Assembly (NCBI GenBank): GCA_011049385.1
Contig: DSBX01000330.1
Span: 1-17,373 of the forward strand
DNA length: 17,373 nt
Direction of reading: 5' to 3'
From: Caldifarciminota bacterium
Lineage (GTDB): Bacteria > Hydrothermota > Tepidihabitantia > Tepidihabitantales > Tepidihabitantaceae
Positions 1 through 5,610 of this stretch are shown one piece after another; position 1 is the first letter of the stretch, and each line of letters begins with the position of its first letter. Both the position numbers and the translations under genes were made by a program. The notes under the pieces were generated by a model. That model saw nothing but the letters and a program-made list of their open reading frames with translations, had not been told where the DNA came from and ran no database searches.

Positions 1-69
1 GAGGCAGAGAAATCGGAACCCGCAAACTACCTCCGAAACCCAAACCAAGGCCCAAACCCCGACGGACGG

Positions 70-114
70 GCTATGACGTTTTCGCTGTGCATCAGCTATG
101 ACGTTTTCGCTGTG
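70..114. repeat. Two direct copies of a 20-bp unit
   Basis: The 20-base unit GCTATGACGTTTTCGCTGTG is present at 70-89 and again at 95-114, identical in both, giving a 25-bp period. The stop codon of the minus-strand remnant gene (92-94) falls in the 5-bp spacer and its last codons lie in the right copy. The stretch to the left (33-71) has no T on the plus strand, unlike the coding DNA in the rest of the window. The repeat may mark an insertion or recombination scar, but no transposase or element end can be recognised. Confidence 0.75.
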
Positions 115-541
115 GTTTGACAACCTGCTGTCGGGGGCCGATAGTTCGACGCCGGGGCTGGAGGAGCAAGCTGGCGAGCTTGAGCGCCGCCGGAAAGAGA
201 TAGGCCCGGGTGAGGCCGGGCGCAACCTGGAAGGCGAACATCCCGAGCGCGACCATCCCGTTCGCGGCAAAGCCGGAGGTGGCGATCGCGACCGCCCGGC
301 CCGCCGCGGTGCCGCGCCGGGCGCCATACAGCACGAGGGCCGCGATTGCGAGCAGAAGCGCGCCGAGGAGCCGCGCGCCCAGCGCCTCGAGCCCGAGCCA
401 GGCGTTCAGCACCACCGCGGCGGCGAGTTCGTTACCGGCGTGGGCGGACATCAGCTCGCGCATCAGCACGACCTGAATAGCGAGGCCGTGCCCGCCGATG
501 GCGAGCATCAGGAGCGCAGTCTGTCGCCGCGAGGCAGGCAC
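92..541 (-). pseudogene. Remnant of a fused membrane/spermidine synthase-like protein
   Basis: The 149-residue reading frame starts with GTG at 541. Its first 60 residues (IQVVLMRELMSAHAGNEL, then NAWLGLEALGARLLG) look like the first two membrane helices of the multi-pass proteins annotated as fused MFS/spermidine synthase. Residues 60-125 are two further hydrophobic stretches resembling a later membrane part of that family (TSGFAANGMVALGMFAFQ). The last 25 residues are basic, non-hydrophobic and run into the direct repeat. Full family members are several hundred residues long with a Rossmann methyltransferase-like domain, which is absent here. The gene therefore seems internally deleted and 3'-truncated. 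A promoter with its -10 six bases before the GTG suggests the 5' end is original. The family assignment rests on helix motifs only. Confidence 0.45.
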
Positions 542-547
542 GGGTTG

Positions 548-575
548 ATGCTAGCCCGGACCGGGCCGGGGTCAA
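548..575 (-). promoter_or_regulatory. Predicted promoter of the left remnant gene, leaderless type
   Basis: On the minus strand TTGACC (575-570) and TAGCAT (553-548) are separated by 16 bp. The -10 box ends 6 nt before the GTG at 541. A transcript starting about 7 nt after the -10 would begin at the start codon. No Shine-Dalgarno sequence is present in the gap. Confidence 0.55.
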
Positions 576-587
576 CGCGACGTTGAC
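571..587. promoter_or_regulatory. Inverted repeat made of two facing -35 boxes
   Basis: GTCAACG-CGA-CGTTGAC is a perfect 7-3-7 palindrome. It contains most of the minus-strand -35 box TTGACC (570-575) and of the plus-strand -35 box TTGACT (583-588). The symmetry may simply result from back-to-back promoters, or it may be an operator that controls both, for example by the NikR encoded just downstream. It does not resemble the known E. coli NikR operator half-site GTATGA. Confidence 0.5.
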
Positions 588-610
588 TCCGCGCGTCCGG
601 ATGCTACAAT
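583..610 (+). promoter_or_regulatory. Predicted promoter of the nikR operon
   Basis: TTGACT (583-588), a 16-bp spacer and TACAAT (605-610) form a near-consensus sigma70-like promoter. The GTG start of nikR is at 621, only 10 nt after the -10 box, so the predicted transcript has about 0-4 nt of leader. No Shine-Dalgarno is seen between 611 and 620. Confidence 0.7.
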
Positions 611-620
611 TCGGACAATC

Positions 621-1055
621 GTGTCACGCAGGCGCAAGCCCGACGATGCCGCCGCGGTCCGCTTCGGCGTTTCGATGGAGCCGGCCCTGCTCGCCCGCTT
701 CGACCGGCTGCTGGCTGAAAGAGGCTACGGCTCCCGGTCCGAGGCGATCCGCGACCTCGTCCGTCGCCGGCTCGACGAGGAGCGCCTGCGGGCCGACGCG
801 ACGAACGTCGTCGGCACGCTGACGATTGTCTATGACCACGAACAGCACGACCTCGCCCATCGCCTGACCCACATCCAGCACGACCACCACACGACGATCG
901 TCGCAAACGTGCACGTCCATCTCGACCCGCGTAACTGCCTTGAGGTGCTGATTGTCCGCGGCCGTGCCCGTCGGGTGCGGCGACTGGCCGAGGAGCTGAT
1001 CGCCACAAAAGGGGTCCGCCACGGACGACTGACCTTGACCACCGCCAGAGACTGA
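621..1055 (+). CDS. nikR: Nickel-responsive transcriptional regulator NikR
   Basis: This 144-residue protein has the two-part structure of NikR: an N-terminal ribbon-helix-helix DNA-binding domain (about residues 13-55, FGVSMEPALLARFDRLL) and a C-terminal ACT-like nickel-binding and tetramerisation domain (about 62-142). The high-affinity nickel ligands of E. coli NikR (His76, His87, His89, Cys95) match His87 in QHDHH, His98 and His100 in HVH, and Cys106 in RNCLEV, with identical spacing. The length is normal for the family. GTG at 621 is chosen because the promoter -10 box ends 10 nt upstream and no ATG is better placed. It heads a tightly spaced operon with a TonB-receptor fragment and an ABC-3 metal transporter, so it probably represses metal uptake when nickel is sufficient. 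Identity is confident; the target sites are inferred. Confidence 0.93.
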   Translation: MSRRRKPDDAAAVRFGVSMEPALLARFDRLLAERGYGSRSEAIRDLVRRRLDEERLRADATNVVGTLTIVYDHEQHDLAHRLTHIQHDHHTTIVANVHVHLDPRNCLEVLIVRGRARRVRRLAEELIATKGVRHGRLTLTTARD

Positions 1056-1075
1056 CACCGGAAAGGAACCGTGAG

Positions 1076-1564
1076 ATGACCCTTGTTCTGCTGTGCCTGG
1101 CACTGGCCGCGCCCGCCGCCGATGCGTCGGTGGTAATGCTTGACGAGGTGCTGGTGACCGCGGAGCGGGTGCCGCTCCGGGTGCGTGATGTCGCCGCCTC
1201 GGTCAGCATCGTGACCGAAGAAGACATCGAGCGCTCCGGCGCCCGGACCGTGACCGATGCGCTTGACCACCTGCCCGGCGTCTTCGTCCAGCGCACCGGT
1301 CGGTTCGGCCGGACCGACATTGACATCCGCTGGGTCGGCAACTACCACGCGGCGGATTCTTCGCAGATGCCGATTGATCCGTACTACACCGTGGACCTGC
1401 GGGTCGGGGCGCGGCTCCTTTTTTCCCTCCGGCTGAACGCCGCGGTTGAGAACATCCTTGACCGCCGCCACGTTGCCTTCGCGGACCTGCCCGGGGACGG
1501 GGCCGGTCTTTACGAGCAACCCGGCCGTGCCTTCACCGTCGGTTTGAGCGCGGGGACGCCTTGA
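1076..1564 (+). pseudogene. Internally deleted TonB-dependent receptor (plug start fused to last barrel strands)
   Basis: The 162-residue frame has a signal peptide (about 1-17), a TonB box-like stretch (LDEVLVTAER, 22-31) and the first half of a plug domain (36-86: SVSIVTEEDIERSG, DALDHLPGVFVQ, GRTDIDIR). It then passes directly to the final strands of a TonB-receptor barrel (from about residue 87: DPYYTVDLRVGARL, AAVENILDRRHVAF). Normal receptors have 600-900 residues, so most of the plug and nearly all of the barrel are missing, yet the frame stays open. The junction lies near nt 1328-1340, where a plug motif such as RGVGN and a barrel motif such as WVGNY could share short homology. Start is ATG at 1076 with GAAAGGAA upstream, 20 nt after nikR. 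It cannot form a pore as it stands. It could be a true deletion, a small derived protein, or an assembly collapse. Confidence 0.7.
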
Positions 1565-2361
1565 GCCGACGCCTGGTGACCGGCGCGGTGCTGGCGGTTC
1601 TGCTCGCGGCCGGCTGTCAGCACCAGGGCGGTGACCGGCTGACTATTGTCGCCTCGACCGCCAACGTCGGCGCGGTCATCCGCGCGGTCGGCGGCGACCG
1701 GGTCGAGTGCATCACCCTCGCCCCGGCCGGGATGTGCCCGGGCCATTTCGACATCCGGCCCTCGCACGTCGCGGCCGTGGCCCGCGCCGACCTCATCGTC
1801 CGCCAGGGCTGGGAAGACTGGTTCGACGGCCTGGCCCGGGAACTGCCCGAGCCGCGCGCCCGGGTGTACACCTGCTCGACCGGCGGTAACTGGATGTTGC
1901 CCGATGTCCACCGCCGCGCGGTCGGGGAGCTGACCGGCCTGCTCGCCGGGCTGGACTCCGTCGCGGCCGACACTTTCCGTAGCCGCGCCGCGGTCTACCT
2001 CGCGCGGGTTGACTCCGCGGCCCTGCTCGCCCGCGCGTCCTTTTCCGGTCGCGTCCTGCCCCGCGCCCTCGCCGCCGAACACCAGGCTCCGTTCCTGCGC
2101 TGGCTCGGGTTCCGGGTGGTTGCCACCTACGGCCGGCCCGAGGAGTTCACCGCGAGCGAGCTGACCCGGCTGGCAAGCGTCGGCGCCGACTCAGCGGTCG
2201 GCATCGTGATTGACAACCTCCAGTCCGGGCCGGGCGCGGGCCGGTCGCTGGCCGAGGCGCTCCACGCCCGGCATGCCGACCTCACCAACTTCCCGCTCGA
2301 CGCCGACTACCCGGCCACGCTGGTCGAGAACGCCCGCACGCTTGCCCGCCTGCTCGAATGA
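1561..2361 (+). CDS. ABC-3 type metal-binding lipoprotein (ZnuA/TroA-like)
   Basis: This is the periplasmic substrate-binding component of a cluster A-I (Zn/Mn/Fe-type) metal ABC transporter, 266 residues. The N terminus SRRLVTGAVLAVLLAAGC is a lipoprotein signal, with the acylated cysteine at residue 19. TTG at 1561 is preferred over GTG at 1576 because it keeps the basic n-region, and it overlaps the upstream stop codon (TTGA). Family features include TIVASTANVGAVIRAVGGD, the PGHFD segment (His62, in place of the usual PHxFxP), ADLIVRQGWEDWFD, and EHQAPFLRWLGF (His174, the helix-II ligand). Asp218 in VIDNLQ may be the acidic ligand. The second histidine motif (HPHxW) appears as GNWMLPDVH, and there is no His-rich loop. 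The metal site is therefore divergent, in agreement with a substrate other than zinc; nickel is possible given nikR. Confidence 0.82.
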   Translation: MSRRLVTGAVLAVLLAAGCQHQGGDRLTIVASTANVGAVIRAVGGDRVECITLAPAGMCPGHFDIRPSHVAAVARADLIVRQGWEDWFDGLARELPEPRARVYTCSTGGNWMLPDVHRRAVGELTGLLAGLDSVAADTFRSRAAVYLARVDSAALLARASFSGRVLPRALAAEHQAPFLRWLGFRVVATYGRPEEFTASELTRLASVGADSAVGIVIDNLQSGPGAGRSLAEALHARHADLTNFPLDADYPATLVENARTLARLLE

Positions 2362-3131
2362 ACCCCGCCAGCGCCGCGGTGGTCCGCGCTCCCGGCGGCC
2401 GGGTCCCGGGGCCGGTCGTCCGGCTGGACCGGGTCAGCGTCTGCTACTACGAGCACATCGCCCTGAGCGATGTCAGCCTTGAGATTCCGGCCCGGGCGTT
2501 CGCGGCCATCATCGGCCCGAACGGCGCGGGCAAGACCACCCTGTTGACCGTGGTCAACGGGCTCGGCGACATCAGGGGCGGCCGGGTCGAGGTGCTTGAC
2601 ACCGTCCTTGACCGCCGGACGGTGCGGGGGCTGCGTTGCCGCATCGGTTACGTGCCTCAGCACTTGAACGTTGACCCGCGCGCACCGATCAACTGCCGCG
2701 AGGCGGTACTGCTCGGACGGGTCGGCCGCGCCGGTCTCCTGCGTCGTCTGTCGGCCGCGGACCGGGCCGCCGCGGACCGGGCGTTGGAGCTGACCGGCGT
2801 CAGTCGGCTCGCCGACCGTCCGGTCGGCCACCTGTCGGGCGGCGAGGCGCGCAAGGTCAGCCTTGCCCGGGTCATCGCCCAGGAGCCGGAGATCCTGCTC
2901 CTCGACGAGCCGCTCAGCAATCTCGACCCGCGTGCCGCGGACGAGCTCGAAGCGTTGGTTGTGCGCCTGCACCGGCGGCTCGACCTGACGACCATCCTCG
3001 TTACCCATCGTGTTGACCGACTGCCCCCGGCCGTGACGCGCGTCATCCTGCTCAAGGACGCCCGGGTTGTGTTCGTCGGCGACCGGGCCGCGGCGCTCGC
3101 CCCGGACCGGGTGGCCGCACTCTTCGCCTGA
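2358..3131 (+). CDS. Metal ABC transporter ATP-binding protein (ZnuC-like)
   Basis: The ATPase of the metal importer has 257 residues. Walker A is GPNGAGKTT (53-61), the Q-loop glutamine is Gln101 (GYVPQ), the signature LSGGE is at 159-163, Walker B ILLLDEP ends with Glu184, and the H-loop His217 lies in VTHR. All catalytic elements are present, so the subunit should be active. The VPQHLNVD region fits the ABC-3/Mn-Zn family. The ATG overlaps the preceding stop (ATGA at 2358-2361), which indicates translational coupling with the binding protein. The next gene starts on its stop codon. The metal specificity cannot be read from this subunit. Confidence 0.92.
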   Translation: MNPASAAVVRAPGGRVPGPVVRLDRVSVCYYEHIALSDVSLEIPARAFAAIIGPNGAGKTTLLTVVNGLGDIRGGRVEVLDTVLDRRTVRGLRCRIGYVPQHLNVDPRAPINCREAVLLGRVGRAGLLRRLSAADRAAADRALELTGVSRLADRPVGHLSGGEARKVSLARVIAQEPEILLLDEPLSNLDPRAADELEALVVRLHRRLDLTTILVTHRVDRLPPAVTRVILLKDARVVFVGDRAAALAPDRVAALFA

Positions 3132-3931
3132 TGGACCTGCCGCCCCTGCTCGCCCGGCAGTTGGCCGCCGCGGTGCTGGGGGGCGCGGCCTGCGGCCTGG
3201 TCGGGGTCTGGGTGGTGATGATGCGGATTCCCTTCGTCGGGGTGGCGATGTCCCACGCCGCCTTCGCCGGCGCGGTCATTGGTCTGCTCGTCGGCGTCAA
3301 CCCGCTGGTCGGGGCCGCGGTCGCCTGCGTCCTCGCCTCGGTGCTCATCGGCCCGCTCGCCGAGCGGTCCGACCTGGAGCCGAGCGTCTCGGTCGGCATC
3401 ATCTTCTCGGTCGTGCTCGGCATCGCTTTCCTCGGCATCGGCCTCCTGCCCGGACCCCGAACCGCCGCGCTGAGCTACATCTGGGGCAACATCCTGCTCG
3501 TCTCGGGCCGTGACGTGACGGTGATGGCGGTGATGACCGGGGTGGTGCTCGGTTTCCTGCTGTTGTTCTTCAAGGAGATACGGGCGGTGCTCTACAACCG
3601 CGAGGTTGCCCGCGCGGTCGGCGTCCCGGAGCGGCCGCTGTTCTACGCGATGCTGGTGCTGTGCGGCCTGACCGTCACCGCCAACCTCGACACCATCGGC
3701 GGCCTGCTCATTTTCAGCCTGATAATCAACCCGCCCTCGGCCGCCTACCAGCTCACCTGGCGCCTGCGGACGATGTTCCTGCTCTCGGCGCTGTTCGGGG
3801 TCGGGTCCTGCCTGGTCGGGCTGGTCGTGTCCTACCTGACCGACGCGCCCTCGGGCGCGGTCATCATCATCACCTCGAGCGTCGCTTTCGGGCTGGCCCT
3901 GCTCTTCTCGCCCAAGCGCCGGCGGCGCTAG
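3131..3931 (+). CDS. ABC-3 family metal permease (ZnuB-like)
   Basis: The inner-membrane channel subunit of the importer has 266 residues with about eight hydrophobic helices. Recognisable family stretches are GVWVVMMRIPFVGVAMSHAAFAG near the N terminus, VGIIFSVVLGIAFLGIGL, the ATPase-coupling segment VLYNREVARAVGV and the late helices IGGLLIFSLIINPPSAAY. It ends in a basic tail (KRRRR). The start ATG shares one base with the ATPase stop codon (TGATG). It is the last gene of the nikR operon and converges with pckA, whose stop codon is only 6 bp away. Confidence 0.92.
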   Translation: MDLPPLLARQLAAAVLGGAACGLVGVWVVMMRIPFVGVAMSHAAFAGAVIGLLVGVNPLVGAAVACVLASVLIGPLAERSDLEPSVSVGIIFSVVLGIAFLGIGLLPGPRTAALSYIWGNILLVSGRDVTVMAVMTGVVLGFLLLFFKEIRAVLYNREVARAVGVPERPLFYAMLVLCGLTVTANLDTIGGLLIFSLIINPPSAAYQLTWRLRTMFLLSALFGVGSCLVGLVVSYLTDAPSGAVIIITSSVAFGLALLFSPKRRRR

Positions 3932-3933
3932 GA

Positions 3934-3948
3934 CGGGCTATCGGCCCG
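3934..3948. terminator. Short hairpin between convergent genes
   Basis: CGGGC (3934-3938) and GCCCG (3944-3948) can pair around a 5-nt loop. It sits at the junction of the permease and pckA, overlapping the pckA stop codon. There is no T tract on either side, so a terminator role is only possible. Confidence 0.25.
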
Positions 3949-5608
3949 GGCAGACGCGGGCGACTTCCGGGGCGATGTGTTTGTTGCGGTAGGCCCGGTC
4001 GAAGTGGGCGCAGAACTCGGCCGCGAGCCGGCGGGCGCGTTCGTCGTAGGCCCTCGGGTCGGCCCAGGTCGCGCGGGGGTTGAGCAGGCCGGGGTCTTCG
4101 ACCCCGGGGCAGGACTTCGGCACCTCGAGGTGGAAGACCAGGTTCTCGTCGCAGGCGACGTCGTCGAGACCGCCGGCCAGCGCCGCCTCGACGATTTCCC
4201 GGGTCAGGCTGATGTCCATGCGCCGGCCGGTGCCGTAGGGGCCGCCGGTCCAGCCGGTGTTGATGAGGTAGACCCGGCTACCGTGACGGCGGAGCCGGTC
4301 GCCGAGCAGGTCGGCGTAGTCGTCCGGGTTGCGGGGCATGAACGGCCCGCCGAAGAAGCGTGAGAAGGTGGACTTCGGTTCGACGATACCGGTTTCGGTG
4401 CCGGCGAGCTTGGAAGTGTAGCCCATCAGGAACCAGAGCATCGCCTGTTCGCGGCTGAGCCGGGCGACCGGGGGCAGGACGCCGTTGGCGTCGGCGGTGA
4501 GGAAGAGGATGGTCTTGGGGTGGTCGCCGCGGGGCGGGCGCTTGATGTTCTCCAGGAAAGAGAGCGGGTAGGAGCCGCGCGAGTTCGGGGTGAAGCGGTC
4601 GTCGTCGAGGTCGAAGCGGCCGTCGGGGTAGACCATCGCGTTCTCGATGATGGCGCCGTGTTCCGGGAAGGGCGCGTCGTGGAAGCAGGCGGCCCAGATG
4701 TCCGGTTCTTTTTCGCGGCTGAGGTTGATGAGCTTGGCGTAACAGCCGTGCTCGAAGTTGGCTATGCCGCGGTCGGACCAGCCGTGCTCGTCGTCGCCGA
4801 GCAGGGCCCGGCGCGGGTCGGCGGACAGGGTGGTCTTGCCGGTGCCGGACAGCCCGAGCAGGAGCGAGACCTCGCCTTCGGCGCTCTCGTTGGCGGCGCA
4901 GTGAAGCGGCAGGATGCCCTCCGGCGGCAGGTAGTAGTTCATCGCGGTGAACATCAGCTTCTTGACACTGCCGCAGTAGGCCGAGCCGTAGACTACGCCC
5001 AGGCGGCGGTCGAAGTCCATCGCGATGACCATCGTCGAGGTGTGGCCGAGCCTCGGGTCAACCCGGAGCCGGTCGTGGTACCGGGCCGGGTCGAGCTTGT
5101 CGTGGGGCAGGACGATGAGGGTGAAGGGCCGCGCGCTGAAGCAGGACGCAGGGACATCTTTGCCGCGGTCCGGCCCTGCCGGAGGCCGGAACATGTTGGC
5201 GGTGAAAAGCGCGGTCAGCGCCCGGTCGGTGACGGTGCGCACCGGCAGGGCGTAGGCCGGGTCCGCGCCCAGACAGCGGTCGGTGACGTAGAGCCGGCGC
5301 TTGCGGGCGAGGGCGCGGAGCGCGTCCTCGAGCACGAGGTCCATCGTCTCCGCGTCGAGCGGGATGTTGCTGGGCGAATCCCAGTCCACCGTCGCCTCGG
5401 ATTCGGGCCGCCGGACGATCATCGTGTCGAGCGGGCTCCGGCCGGTGGACTCGGCCGGGTTCCAGACCGCGAGCGCGCCGCAGGCGGAGACCAGCGCCTC
5501 GTTGCGCCGTACCGCGTCACGGATGAGCGGACTGCGGTCGGGGTTGAAACGGACGTCGTGCTGGCTGTGGAGTAGGATGTCCAGCCGCTCGACGAAGGCG
5601 TCTTGCAA
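3938..5608 (-). CDS. pckA: Phosphoenolpyruvate carboxykinase (ATP)
   Basis: This enzyme interconverts oxaloacetate + ATP and PEP + CO2 + ADP in the cytosol. From the TTG at 5608 the protein has 556 residues, close to the usual 530-560. Conserved parts are STGRSP (Arg57, substrate binding), the metal-site segment YCGSVKKLMFTAMNYYLP, the P-loop GLSGTGKTTLS (Lys258), GDDEHGWSD, LFLTADANGVLPP, YTSKLAGTE and INTGWTGGPYGTGRR. These mark the ATP-dependent family and not the GTP family. TTG at 5608 is chosen because GGAGG (5618-5614) lies 5 nt upstream and the ppdK stop ends 2 nt before it. A longer reading frame to 5701 would only add residues that overlap ppdK. It is co-transcribed with ppdK. Together they can run PEP formation from either pyruvate or oxaloacetate. 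Confidence 0.95.
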   Translation of the reverse strand: MQDAFVERLDILLHSQHDVRFNPDRSPLIRDAVRRNEALVSACGALAVWNPAESTGRSPLDTMIVRRPESEATVDWDSPSNIPLDAETMDLVLEDALRALARKRRLYVTDRCLGADPAYALPVRTVTDRALTALFTANMFRPPAGPDRGKDVPASCFSARPFTLIVLPHDKLDPARYHDRLRVDPRLGHTSTMVIAMDFDRRLGVVYGSAYCGSVKKLMFTAMNYYLPPEGILPLHCAANESAEGEVSLLLGLSGTGKTTLSADPRRALLGDDEHGWSDRGIANFEHGCYAKLINLSREKEPDIWAACFHDAPFPEHGAIIENAMVYPDGRFDLDDDRFTPNSRGSYPLSFLENIKRPPRGDHPKTILFLTADANGVLPPVARLSREQAMLWFLMGYTSKLAGTETGIVEPKSTFSRFFGGPFMPRNPDDYADLLGDRLRRHGSRVYLINTGWTGGPYGTGRRMDISLTREIVEAALAGGLDDVACDENLVFHLEVPKSCPGVEDPGLLNPRATWADPRAYDERARRLAAEFCAHFDRAYRNKHIAPEVARVCPGR

Positions 5609-5610
5609 GG

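Noticed and set aside
93..102. CAGCTATGAC matching the end of the M13 reverse primer
   Set aside because: Ten bases only and embedded in a natural-looking 20-bp repeat; no other vector sequence is seen.
98..586. 162-codon plus-strand frame opposite the left remnant
   Set aside because: Low-complexity Glu/Gly/Arg-rich translation; the minus frame shows membrane helices. A TTGACA at 117 with GATAGT at 140 has no gene to serve.
604..1519. Minus-strand frames opposite nikR and the TonB-receptor fragment
   Set aside because: NikR ligand residues and the receptor motifs are on the plus strand; the minus frames have no recognisable features.
4520..5575. 351-codon plus-strand frame opposite pckA
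   Set aside because: Antisense shadow of a fully conserved ATP-PEPCK.
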